Shown piece after piece: positions 1 through 10,512 of a stretch of DNA of 64,000 nt. Made by a program: the position numbers and the translations under genes. Origin of the DNA: Silene latifolia. Its lineage: Eukaryota > Streptophyta > Magnoliopsida > Caryophyllales > Caryophyllaceae. The stretch covers positions 65,602,134 through 65,666,133 of the forward strand of contig NC_133537.1 in NCBI RefSeq assembly GCF_048544455.1. Direction: 5' to 3'. The notes under the pieces are model-generated. The model worked only from the letters and a program-made list of their open reading frames with translations. It was not told the DNA's origin and did not search any database. Each line of letters begins with the position of its first letter. Position 1 is the stretch's first letter.

Positions 1-362
1 TGGTTTGACGCAATAACCCGTTGTCTAGAATGGTTTCTATGTCACTTTCATTTTCAATCACTGGCTATGCTAAAGCTATATGCCAGTCACATCGGTTATT
101 AAGTTGTTAAGCTGTCATTTAGAGTTCTGATTCCTACCAAGTCTCACATATAGCCATATAGGGGGTGGCTGATTCATAGAGTCATGCTTAATCTTTGACC
201 CCAGAAGAAAAATTTATTCACAAGATTCACGCGTTATTTCGTAGAAATCATAAATTGGATTTGGCTTCACAATGATACTGTCGTTTCAAGTGGGAACCAT
301 GGTTTAAATTTTAAAAGGAAGATTTGATGTGTCTTAATGATGACAAATGTGCTTTCTTGCAG

Positions 363-1686
363 CTGGTCAAGAAAGATTCAGGACATTAACAAGCTCATAT
401 TACAGAGGGGCACAAGGAATCATCATGGGTAATTGAAGAAGTCTTTTGCTTTACAATCTTGTGCTACGTCGAGCAATTTTAAGATCATATTATTGTCGTT
501 CTATGTTAAAAATTAACAATTTATACATCCCAAGGACTTGAATCTTGTAGATCTTGGATTGTATGGTCTAAATTCTGAATTTTCATATAGGAGTAGTTGT
601 TTCTTGAACACCCAAAAAACAATGGGTTTCTTCGACATGCTTGGATGCTTGTGCTGGCAACTAGTGTATGTTGCTGACGCATATGTGAAATGTTGTTCCG
701 ATTGTCTATAGCATTTGTTTAAGCCAACAGAGACACGGAGACACTCAAGGTGTACCTTAGGCTGTTTCAAGTTTCAATGTAATCACTAATGCTTGAACAT
801 GATGCAAACAGTATACGACGTAACTAGGCGGGATACATTCACTAATCTCCGTGATGTATGGGCAAAGGAGATTGACCTTTACTCCACCAATCAAGACTGT
901 ATCAAGATGCTTGTGGGAAATAAAGTTGACAAGGTACATGGCATCATCTGTCCGGCCTTATGCTTTTGTATTTCATTTGTTTGTGTTATATTTGATAAAC
1001 ATTTTGCAGACTTTAAATAGTTGTAAGAGGAAACTTTTTAAGAATGGTGATGCTTTAAAATGTGACTTGCTTTCTGGTTATTTTTATATACATCAGAAGG
1101 CTTGAACATTTGCATGTTTCATGTATTTAACCTCAAGTCTAAACTACCTAATCTCTAATGCTAATATGATAGGAAAGTGACAGAGTTGTGACCAAGAAAG
1201 AGGGAATCGACTTTGCTCGAGAATATGGATGCCTATTTATTGAATGTAGTGCAAAGACTCGTGCAAATGTGCAACAATGCTTTGAGGAGCTTGTTTTGAA
1301 GGTAAGGTTTTCTGGTTACACAAACTTTCATATTTCGTATGGGATGGCCTCCTAATAATATTTTCATGAAATTGGCCCACAGGTTGAGGTAGTTATTCCT
1401 TAGTTTAAGATTTTAAGGAGTTACTGCCTACTGGGTATATGGATATATATATATTTTTTTTAGTCATATGGATTGATCTTATAGTATGTGAGACTAATTA
1501 GTAGGTATGCTTTCGTTGTAGTATATGTGCTTCTATGGTGTCTTATTGTTGGCCTGAATTTTGGTTTGATAAATGCAGATTTTAGACACTCCCAGTTTAT
1601 TAGCCGAAGGCTCAGCAGGTGGGAAGAAGAACATCTTTAAGCAAAAACCACCCGAAGAGGATGCATCTACTAGTGGCTGCTGTTAA
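363..1686 (+). CDS. RABC1: Rab GTPase, RABC (Rab18-like) group, 3' exons
   Basis: Small GTPase that cycles between GTP and GDP and recruits effectors in membrane trafficking. Four exons fit GT-AG splicing: 363-428, 812-933, 1173-1301 and 1579-1686, with phases that join without a break. The first visible exon opens inside the G3 switch II motif (GQERF). The second ends with the G4 motif (GNKVDK). The third contains the G5 motif (ECSAKTR). The last is a hypervariable tail ending in SGCC and a TAA stop; the two terminal cysteines are the geranylgeranylation site that anchors Rabs to membranes. The tail segment [11 protein letters not shown] is characteristic of plant RABC proteins, so I prefer RABC1 to RABC2, though that choice is less certain than the family. 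The P-loop (G1) and switch I exons lie upstream of the window, so the gene is partial here. Bases 1-362 are intron sequence. Confidence 0.92.
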
Positions 1687-2119
1687 TAATTGCTCCGAAC
1701 AGTTCTACAGGTTTATACCAAACCGGATTCTCTCTCTCTCTCTCTCTCTTTTACGTGGGTGAAGGGTCAGCCGGTAGAGGCCTCTTGTGTACATGTGCTC
1801 TAATAGCTAGAGACGGTGTGGGTTTGCAGTTTACTTTCATGTAACTTTCATTTGTTTTGAGTTTTTATTTAGAAGTGCCACTGGTTGCTGTTGCTTTTGT
1901 ACGTTTTATTCTGGAAATTTGATTTATACGGAGTACTACTTAACAGTTGACAAATTTACATAAAATTTTTCAAGAAAAACAAATACACATCAATATGTTT
2001 ACATCATTGATGCATTGGGGGACCTTGCCCATGTTCTTGTCTGGTTAAATTGTTACTTTCTGCAAATTAATATCTAATACAGCATAAGTTTTTTTCTAAG
2101 TCACTATTATTGCAAATTA
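1687..2119 (+). other. 3' UTR and intergenic DNA after the Rab gene
   Basis: Noncoding. It begins right after the Rab stop codon and probably includes the 3' UTR, which holds a short TC microsatellite. No second gene is visible here on either strand. Confidence 0.5.
1729..1749. repeat. (TC)n microsatellite
   Basis: About ten uninterrupted TC dinucleotides in the likely 3' UTR of the Rab gene. Confidence 0.9.
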
Positions 2120-2300
2120 CTTCCCCCTTCTCAGTCCTTTGTTATTCCATTTATTAGTTTCTTGTTCATTTGTTTACATTTCAATACTAGGAATGATTCT
2201 AATGGGTAATTTGATCTATAACATTCATTATTGTCCACTTCTTCTTTCTTTGTTCTTTGTACCAAAAACAAAGGTAAACAAATGACCGTAACAAAGGGAG
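2120..2300. mobile_element. Stowaway-like MITE (candidate)
   Basis: A 181-bp noncoding block flanked by TA on both sides (2118-2119 and 2301-2302). Its ends are imperfect inverted repeats of the CTCCCTTTGTTAC type (left end CTTCCCCC..., right end ...AAAGGGAG). This layout, short with TA target duplication and CTCCCT-type ends, is that of Stowaway/mariner-derived MITEs. The left arm has drifted, so the boundaries are approximate. Confidence 0.45.
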
Positions 2301-2498
2301 TAATATTTAACACGAACTCTTTTAAGAGTTTTATTAATTTCCACCAAGTTTAGTTTCTAGTTGTAGTGCTAGGGGTTTTAACAAGGAAATGGATAAAATC
2401 TGCAGCACAATCTTGAAATAGCAGTTTAATACAATGGTCATATCACATGGGTACTCTCAGTTTTACACTTAGTTGTGTTTCAGTGCCTCACACTAAGG

Positions 2499-2788
2499 TG
2501 TGTTTGGATAGCAAAAGTGGAGGGAAAGGGAGGGGAGGGAGGAGGGAAGGGAAAGGGAGAGAAGGGAAGGGGAGGGGGAATGGAGTGTGGATGTTTGGAT
2601 ACAATTTCCCTCCAAATCTTACCTATTGTGGAGAGATTTTGATTAGGCTTAGAGGAGGGAAATTAGATCCCTCCAAATCTCTCTCTTTTCATTTTTCTCC
2701 ACCCTCATTTGCTATCCAAACAAGGGATTTTAATCCCCTATTCTTCCTTCCTTTCTTTTTTTTCCAAATCCCTCAATCCACACCCATC
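2499..2788. mobile_element. Purine-rich inverted-repeat element (candidate MITE)
   Basis: A 290-bp noncoding segment flanked by ctaagg on both sides (2493-2498 and 2789-2794). The left end reads TGTGTTTGGATAGC, and the right end carries the imperfect complement (GCTATCCAAAC at 2711-2721 and ATCCACACCCATC at the edge). The left half is a G/A-rich tract, the right half C/T-rich. An open frame crosses it but has no domain and is compositional. The nested inverted repeats suggest a hAT- or PIF-like MITE; I cannot fix the superfamily. Confidence 0.38.
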
Positions 2789-2794
2789 CTAAGG

Positions 2795-3166
2795 GGATGT
2801 CAAAGGTAGCTTCATACACACTTCCATTTTTTCGATTTATAATCAATTGTGATCCCCTTGTGAAACTTAAATGTGGTTCCTGAAATTTTGCATCTAATTC
2901 TCAGAACGTGCCTTATGGAGGATATAGTAGAGCCTTCAAGTTCAGCAGTTTAAGATATCCTGGTTGACGGTGTCCGAATGAGTCAGAATTGTCAACGCGA
3001 CAGCCTACGATTGCAACATGACTAACCATCTTTGACATATAGTGGTGTCTTCATCGAGGATAGTAAAAATCAAATGATACACAACTTCAATGTTTTTATT
3101 TCATCAATCATCATCGCCCAATCATGAACATCCACAACTTTCATTCAATTCTAACATCATGCCTCG
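2795..3166. other. Intergenic DNA, nothing recognised
   Basis: No open frame of note, no repeat structure and no RNA gene visible. Confidence 0.4.
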
Positions 3167-3666
3167 TGTCACGGTCCAAACTTTGAGCCGGGTCGTGGAG
3201 TGCACCCTTGTCTAAACTCACGACAAGAATGCTAGCGAGAGCGTCAAGCACTAGAGCATTCGTAATCGGTCTCGGTTTGCGTGTGTCAGGATCCTAATCT
3301 CGATCATCAACGGTCGACACACATGCTTGTTAGTAAGTTATGAATGCAAGAGTCGTTCATAAGAATGCAAGCAACACGCAATAAGAAGGCAATTGGGTGA
3401 GAAGCAGATTGATTGACTCGTACTCCCCAAAGAGGGAAATTTGATATTACAACATTGAATGTGCAGAATAGCAATGCGTTTTCTAAACGCCTAAAAACGT
3501 ATCTTAAACTAAAAAGCTAGCTCCAAGATTCGACACGCAAAAAGTAATCTTGAAGTACTACATGACTAAAAACAGAAACGAAAATACATAAGTAGAAACA
3601 TAAAATCTAAGGGTTCGAAGTGAACGAATCACGCGCGCAATTTTTAGGGGTTGGGGGCTCGTTACA
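3167..3666. mobile_element. Solo LTR with 5-bp target duplication
   Basis: A 500-bp segment that begins TGTCACGG and ends CGTTACA, so it has TG...CA termini. It is flanked by CCTCG on both sides (3162-3166 and 3667-3671). No internal retroelement sequence or second LTR lies beside it. This is the product expected when the two LTRs of an element recombine and delete the interior. The family is not assigned; the orientation is unknown because no primer site remains. Confidence 0.75.
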
Positions 3667-3671
3667 CCTCG

Positions 3672-4358
3672 CGCGATGTCATTCTAAGTAATGTACTGTA
3701 ACTTTCGAAGCAATCTTCTGGACCAACCAAGTCGTAAGAATCCCGACCTTAATAAATTCTACGTAGTAAATTTGGAACGCTTCTGAACTTTGCTTGCATC
3801 TTTGATGACTAGCTTACCTTTTATTTTTCAAGAAGTCGCTATTAAGGCAAAAAAGGTCAAGGAACCGCAAGCAAAAGTAAGGGTCCTACACAAGGTGCAG
3901 TTACCACACTGGAAATACAGAGCAAAAATCAACCCAGAAAATACTAGCACAATGATCATCATGCCGACGGGGGTGTGCTTTTGGGCCTAACCACAAACCA
4001 CGGAATGCAATTAATTCTCTGGTTTTCTCCATTGCAAAGGATTTCCTTGAATTTTAAACATGGAGATTCTTCTCAATAAAGAAAGCCAGAACATTTACAA
4101 GAAACACAAATCGAGGAGGTAGATTAAAGTTGCAACTTCAGCTCAACTCAGACAAGAGTAAAGATTTTACCCTCTTATTCCAAAAAAGAATACATGTAGG
4201 ATTACTTACTAAAACAACATTGAATCATTATGTTACGCGCAGCATGCTTCGAAATGAGCCTTCCCGAGAATGAAAACTTTTAGGCTCTCGTGACACGAGA
4301 AGAGAATCGGGCGTAAAGCTCAAATATCGAATATTTTGAAGATAACCAAGTTAGAGCC
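3672..4358. other. Downstream flank of the five-exon gene
   Basis: Noncoding DNA between the solo LTR and the stop codon of the minus-strand gene. It probably includes that gene's 3' UTR near 4358. I see no other gene. Confidence 0.5.
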
Positions 4359-7356
4359 TCACTTGGGGCGCTTATACAGTATGTCATCGACACTTTCTTT
4401 GACATAATGTCCGACTTTGCGCATGTTCCTAGCTACTCCAGATGCAACCAGGCCAGCATTTCTTGTAAATCTGCCATGTAGTCGCATAGAATTAGTTTGT
4501 TGAATAAACATGAAGCCAACTGTGAAGTAAAAGATATCAATAAATTGAAGGTTTTTTTTTTAACTACTCCCAAGCATAACCATCACCTTTGTAATTGCTC
4601 CCTACTTAAAAAAACATTAAAAACTGCTTCCTTAATCTTTACTCTGGTGAAAAATTGCTTCAAAAGTCAATTCTCTGTGTTGTTCTTCCTCTTTCAAGCT
4701 CACTAACCCTACAATCATCTCTATTTTGGTGAATCTACTCTCAGTAACTTAATAAACTGAGGGGTATATTAGTCTCTTTATGTCTCAAGCACATGAGAAT
4801 TGACTTTTGAAGCAATTTCTAACTGAGTAAAGATTAAGGTAGCAGTTTTTAAAGTTTTTTTTTAAAGTAGGGAGCAATTACAAAAGTGATGGTTATGCCT
4901 GGGAGTAATTATAAAAAAAAACCCTAAATTGAATGTGATCAAATTGTTGCATCTTGCCTCGTAAGAAACTCTTCCCCCGTAAACTGGGGTGTTTTCTGCG
5001 GACGAGCTTGAGGAGTTGCACGATCCCCTGAAGGATAAGGAACACACTAGAGCAGTGAGTCCAAGGATTTATGTATAACATAAAACTCTTACATCAACGT
5101 CAAGTTCTCATCAAAACTGGGGCTCTCAATTCTAGGTAGACTAAGATTAGATAGCATAATTAAAAAAAAAAAAAAAAAAAAAATCTATCTAGCCATCTAT
5201 CAGAATTCCTTTTTTTTTATCTCACTTTTAGAATTATAGGTAGCATCAAAAATCACACTCAGCGATCTTGTCAGTTGTCACTAGAATAGCTTGAACACGT
5301 AAGAAGTTCTTAAATATCCGAACAGGTTAAAACCGGTGATAGTGAAACCTATCTGGGATCAAGTAGAGGCAAACTAAGCATTTCTTTTCTCCCTTCATAT
5401 ATAACTATGTAAGTATTCCCTCTTATCCAATCCAATCTATCCATGTTTCAAATTCTCTCATATACTTTAAAATAAGGAGTCGATATTTGGAACTGAAAAT
5501 GGCTGATCCGAAAAATATGCCATGTATTGAATAGATCAATGAGAAAGAGACATAATTTCATGGGACAACTTAAAGCCATAAGGTTTCTTTCAGCCTTCCT
5601 ACTGTCTGACAGATTTCAGTAACAGTGAGAAGATATGTCCCTCTCTAACTTCTACAGTTTTCACACTTTTTAACTTGATTGATAAACCCTTGGAGAAAAC
5701 CCCCCAATGGCTACAACACTATCTATTAGATAAGTGTCAAAAACAAATGTGCAGCACTAACAGCCCTTTAAATGGGTTGAGCAAAAACTCGTGAAAAAAA
5801 AATCAAGATCACGTGTACAGCTTGAAATGTATTACACAGGGATCCCCTGAGAATTCTGGCAGTACGAAATATTATGACAACATATTTTTGCAAATGAAAA
5901 TGTTGCTGAAGGATAACTAGCTGTTAACAGACAAATGCGATTCCTCTCAGTCTGATTCAATAATTGCAACTGAAAGGCTAGAATTGCATACATTCAACAC
6001 ACATAAGTATTAACTTCACAGTGCGTTTATGCGGATACTCTGCTAATCTATGACAGGAATCAACGGATACTGTGATAAATATGGAAGAACTTTGACAGCT
6101 CTTGATAAGCAATCAACAAGATTCAGATCATAGAGATACTGTTGCTTTTGCAAATAGTGTCAACAAAACAAACCTAATAGGAGGCCAGAGATCCGGTATA
6201 CAGGCAAAGCAAAAATTAGAGTGCTAAAAGGTGAATAGGTGCTCATAAAAATTCTCATGTTTGGCTGACAGGCTGAGCGATTTCAGAAAGGCAGAGACTG
6301 GTGCACCCAAGTGTTTTGTACTTAAACCAAACAGAAAATGGGAAGTTTTAGATACTAAGAAAATCTGATACTTGCCGCCGTGCACATAATAAGAAAATTA
6401 TAAAGAGAAAGTATATAAAGACATCCAAAAAACAACCAATACCCATATAGAGTGCTAATTTTCCTATATAGGCTGTAAGATTCCACAGTCAACAATTGGC
6501 AGGATGGTTATCAATCAGTAGCGAGAAGTCGAGAACAAATAAGAAACAAATTAAAGGAGCAGCGATGAACTTGTCATACCTTCCCGGGCAGGAACATGAA
6601 CGGGGGCTGAATGATCTGCGGGTCTTTTATCCACCAAGAGCTGCCCAGAATGACAGTTTTTGAATATTAAACCAAACTACTACGGAGTAACAAGACACAG
6701 GAAAACAAAGTAGCAAAGAAACAGTTTCAGCCAATAAAAAAGATTCACATACTAACAAAAAGTAGATGAGCCAAAAGGCTGAAAGAATCAAACCTCAAGA
6801 CCAACACAAACAGGTAACTCTGCTCGAGGCTTTTGATTTCCGGTCGTTTGAGCGCCTTTGTTGTCCAAATAGACGGAGTATCCAACACAAGCATACCTGA
6901 AATCCGTAAGACTCCGCCCTTCTTTAGAAGCTTCGACTTCAGACTCACTCACTATATAATTGGGCACTGACCAAAACAAGATAAACTGTCATTAAGATGC
7001 CAAATGCATCAGCTTGAAACACTGCAAGGAACAAAACATCAAAAGGGCAAATTTTGAGCTCTCTACCTATTCACAAAAGACGACATTTTTACATACGAAT
7101 CAGTTGGAATCCTAGAACAATGATCCTCTTTGCATTTTGCGAATTCGCAACAAATCAATTTAGTCAAAAGCATCTACCAAACCACGAGAGTAGCTAATCC
7201 AAACATTGACAGCAACAAAAATACTCTCTGAAAACATCATCTGATGAAATCAAGAGCAGGCCAGCAATGCAAGGCTCAATATTTAACCCATGTCTATCAT
7301 CAAACTGGCCAGAAAACTACCTCACCAAAAATCATAACATACAAATACCCACACAC

Positions 7357-7387
<31 letters not shown>

Positions 7388-7761
7388 TTTATACAATCAA
7401 ATCAATTGCAACACCAAAATCCAACACACAGAAAAAACCCAGCACAAAATGATACAAAAGATCCAAACTTAGGCAGTAAACAACCCTAAAATCAGCAAAT
7501 TGATAATCTAAGAATGACCCAAATGAACCCTAAAAAAAATGAAATTGGGGATGGAAAAAAGAATGAACCTTGTTGAAGGGAACGAGTGAAGCCAACGCAT
7601 CGAGGGTTTTTGCCCTTGGATTTGAGAATGGAAGAAAAGTAAAGGGTACCCTTGCATGATTTACCCTTCCTTGCTCCGGGATTTTGATGCACTTTTGAAT
7701 GACAATTTTCAGGTTTTGCAACTTCCTCATCAACTTTCTCTTCTCTTTTCACCTCCACCAT
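4359..7761 (-). CDS. Plant-specific uncharacterised protein (DUF8204-like), five exons
   Basis: Complete gene of 202 codons plus stop. Exons on the minus strand: 7761-7569, 6966-6794, 6640-6580, 5027-4958 and 4470-4359; their summed length is divisible by three and all junctions keep frame. The start at 7761 opens with MVEVKREEK. Exon 1 carries GKSCKGTLYFSSILKS and NPRCVGF, a cysteine-containing segment that may bind metal. Exon 2 carries YIVSESEVEASKEGR and YACVGYSVYLDN. Exon 5 carries a conserved C-terminal block (FTRNAGLVASGVARNMRKVG). I recognise this layout from uncharacterised land-plant proteins that I recall as DUF8204; the biochemical role is unknown. Intron 4 (4957-4471) starts with GC rather than GT in an AG|GCAAGA context and holds a MITE. 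A TATAAAAA-like box reads on the minus strand at about 7817-7810. A MULE lies 207 bp upstream of the ATG. Confidence 0.86.
4550..4924. mobile_element. Mutator-type MITE with long TIRs inside intron 4
   Basis: A 375-bp element whose two ends are inverted copies of about 120 bp (left arm from GGTTTTTTTTTTAACTACTC; right arm ending GAGTAATTATAAAAAAAAAC). A perfect 9-bp duplication, TAAATTGAA, flanks it at 4541-4549 and 4925-4933. Long inverted repeats plus a 9-bp duplication are the signature of nonautonomous Mutator-like elements. It has no coding capacity. It lies within the GC-AG intron of the DUF8204-like gene, about 30 bp from the 5' splice site. Confidence 0.78.
5162..5183. repeat. Poly(A) tract in intron 3
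   Basis: A run of 22 A on the plus strand, within the 1.55-kb third intron of the minus-strand gene. No target duplication was found, so it may be simple slippage. Confidence 0.8.
7357..7385. repeat. Poly(A) tract in intron 1
   Basis: A run of 29 A in the first intron of the minus-strand gene. No flanking duplication seen. Confidence 0.8.
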
Positions 7762-7967
7762 CTTCCTATTTTAATCTTCTTCTTGATAACAAATTTGGTC
7801 TGATGATTTTTTTATAAGTTATTTAGGTGAAGAACGTTATTTCTGATTTTCTGATCTTTCTCTCAAGAACACAATTACCCACTCTGGGAAAGTATAAAAA
7901 CTTGCACTCCCTATTTTACCCCCACCATGTTGTCTCTTGTCTTCCTCTCAAAGGTAATAATAAAGCC

Positions 7968-8031
7968 GGGTTGCAAAACAACGTCGACGTTTTATAACAA
8001 ATCGTCGAAGGTTTCAAAAAAAAAAAGACAC
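7968..8031. repeat. MULE left terminal inverted repeat
   Basis: Begins GGGTTGCAAAAC and ends in an A-run plus GACAC. Its reverse complement matches the right end with small indels. Confidence 0.9.
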
Positions 8032-8407
8032 ATATACCCTTACTCTCTCTCTTTCACTACTCCCTTTCTCTCTTTCACTCTCTAACTCTCCCTTACAACC
8101 TCGCCGCACCACACGGACAACCACTGCCATTGCATCACCAACGCCACCACTGCAGCACCTCCACCACCACCGCAGCAACACCACGGACGACGGCAGCACC
8201 AACCACTTCTCAATTTCCTTCTTTTTTATCAAGTAAGTCGTTTTTTTTAATTAGTTTAGATTTAGTTGTATAATTTGATTTTAATTAGGCTAGTAATATA
8301 TGTTTGTCTTGATTTGAATGAATTCTCGTTTCAATTTCGTTATTCTTCTTCATTCTTCTTCATTCTCGTTATTTTCTCGTTTCAATTTCGCAATTCGGTT
8401 TATTATT

Positions 8408-8451
8408 GTTGGATTTGTTGTTGTTGTTGTTGTTGTTAGTGTTGTTTGTAG

Positions 8452-8522
<71 letters not shown>

Positions 8523-8523
8523 G
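8408..8523. repeat. (TTG)n microsatellite
   Basis: Long, nearly uninterrupted TTG/GTT trinucleotide tract inside the MULE, in the probable first intron of the PMD gene. The Cys-rich frame across it is an artefact of the repeat. Confidence 0.95.
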
Positions 8524-8587
8524 CCATTGTTGTCAAAAGTTGTTGTTGAAGTTGTAGTCGGGTTGTTGTTGTTGAAGTCGAATTAGG

Positions 8588-8928
8588 GATGGAAGTGGAC
8601 GTTGAAGTTCATTGTCCAGGCTGGAATAGGACGTTGAAAGTCATCGTCCATGGTGGGAGGGGACGTTGAATGTCATCGTCCAGAGTGGGAGGGGACGTTG
8701 AGTTTCAACGTTCATGGTGGGAGGGACGTTGAATTGGAGGGGGAGGGGGGGGGGTCTGCAAGGGTGATGGACGTTGAGCATCAACGTCTGGGGTGGGAGG
8801 GACGTTGAATTGGGACGTCGGGTTGGGGAGGGACGTGAAGTTGAGACGTCGGGGTTGGGGAGGGACGTGCATGTGGGACATCTTAACCATAAACGGACTT
8901 TGAAATTCATTGTCCGTCTATGGTTCGG
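8588..8928. repeat. Left subterminal palindrome array of the MULE
   Basis: At least six ~21-bp imperfect palindromes with arms of the form GGACGTTGAA and TTCAACGTCC, separated by short G-rich spacers (e.g. ATGGTGGGAGG). The arms differ from copy to copy, yet base pairing between arms is largely kept (for example GGACTTTGAA opposite TTCATTGTCC). Several half-units lie between them. The array falls between a possible splice donor near 8232 and a likely acceptor at 9041-9043. Confidence 0.8.
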
Positions 8929-9043
8929 ACCTATAATTATGTTTAGGCCGTTAATTTTGTATTTAATCGGTTTATTTATACTTGTTTTTTTAATAAAACT
9001 TGTTTATTTTTATTTATCTAACGTTTTAATCTCGTAAATGCAG

Positions 9044-10229
9044 ATGTCGGGCAACAAAGATTACATTATGAATTCATTGGGCCGTACGAAAGACCGAAGA
9101 GTGACGGACTGTAAGCGGCGTATCCCCTTACTGTCAGCGCTAGTCGTGGTCGGGGAGGTAGGGGTAGGGGTAGGGGCATCCAAATCCGTTCTTCTCCCGA
9201 CCCTACTCCCGAACCCGTTATGGCCGAGATTGATTTACCGACTGCGTTTTTTAGGGAGCCAGTAGCCGGTTCTGATGCTGAGGAGGGGGAGGAGCATTTT
9301 GACTATATGGCTCAGCATGAGGATGATGATGATGATGATGATGAGGAGGAGGAGGAGGAGGAGGAGGAGGAGGAGGAGGCGGAGGATGACGACTCGCGTT
9401 TTCTTGACGAGGAGGCCGCCGTACTACCACCTAAGAAGGTGGTACGGGATGGTAGAGGTCGATATGTGCCGCTTGGTGATGGTTCATTTAGTAGCACGGG
9501 GAGGAGGAAGACAAAGACTCCGGATCTATCTTGGCGTCTTACAGGTCCGGTTGAGGGTGGTCCGAGTGTCCTTAGCGTCCTACGTAGCTTTGGTGGCCAC
9601 GTAGCTTATAGTAGTTGAACCGGTCTGAGAAACGTGAGATCGTGGATCACATGTTATGAGAGGTTGGGTGCTCTAGAGAAGATAAGTAAAATAAAGGTCT
9701 GTGATGGTGTTACTGAGAGAGTTAGTAAGAGTGGCCTTGATCATTTGAGGCGTTCTTTGACGACCGGTTTGGATGAGAACCTCATTAGCGCTTTTGTAGA
9801 AAGGTGACAGCCCGACACCAACACTTTTCATATGCCGTTTGGTGAGATTACTATCTTGTTGCACGACGTTGAGAAGATCCTTGGGATACGGGTGGATGGC
9901 ATGAGGGCTATGGAGGAGGGTCCTACGAGGGAGGAAATCAGTATGAAAGGGAAGGTGGCTGCCTTTTTTTTGGTGTGCCTCTGAAAGATGTGAAACCACC
10001 GTTTTACAAGGGTGGTGGAGTGACGGTTAAGAAATTGATAGAGCTTGCAGAGACGGGTAACCAGCATGACTCGCTGAGGGCTTACATGATGTTGTTGGTA
10101 GGACAGACTTTGTTCACGGACAAGTCTGGTGATAGGGTTATTGCCCGTATGTTCCCGTTGTTTGATCAGTTGAGTGATATCAGCAGTTATGCTTGGGGGG
10201 CCGCGACATTGGCCTACTTGTATCGATAG
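9044..10229 (+). pseudogene. Plant mobile domain (PMD / MAIN-like) gene, broken
   Basis: PMD proteins are plant-specific factors found both as cellular genes (e.g. MAIN, involved in silencing and meristem maintenance) and as passengers of MULEs and some LTR elements. The ATG at 9044 follows a CAG acceptor. An RGRG-rich N-terminus leads into MAEIDLPTAFF (from 9220), then a D7E14-type acidic run encoded by GATn/GAGn, then the PMD with its landmark FHMPFGEITILLHDVEKILGI. The frame is interrupted by TGA at 9616, by TGA at 9805 replacing the usual tryptophan after FVER, and by a frameshift in an eight-T run near 9965. The domain then continues in another frame from 9975 to the stop at 10227-10229. 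The first 180 bp also need frame changes. Its position with a MULE transposase in one TIR pair argues for a transposon-borne copy. Confidence 0.75.
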
Positions 10230-10512
10230 TTGGGGATGGCTTCGCGTAGGGAGGGCCAGGGTGTTAGCGGTAAATCCAATGGTGAGTCCCACATCCTCCA
10301 CTGCCGGTAAACTCGATCCGTCTCAATGTGTCCTGGTATCTGGTCAAACCCGTAGGCATCACACAACTATCATCAAAAAAATCCTTGTAGACCCCGTATG
10401 CCTTAATCTCCCTAATACACCAGTCTCTCATGACTAAATGGTCACTTTCCCGACCCCGCGCAGCACGCGAGATTACCCGATAACCACAATGACCATCATT
10501 ACCGACATCTAC
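10230..10512. other. Spacer between the convergent MULE genes
   Basis: About 280 bp between the 3' ends of the PMD and transposase pseudogenes. The plus-strand frame across it has no recognisable domain. Confidence 0.5.

Noticed and set aside
2447-2809. 120-codon frame with Gly/Arg-rich start
   Set aside because: Runs across the purine-rich half of a putative MITE; composition only, no domain.
8318-8557. Cysteine-rich frame with a C24 run
   Set aside because: Translation of a TTG/TGT trinucleotide microsatellite; not a metallothionein or small secreted peptide.
9275-9604. Arg/Met-rich frame overlapping the PMD gene
   Set aside because: Shifted reading of the GAT/GAG repeat that encodes the acidic run in the PMD frame.
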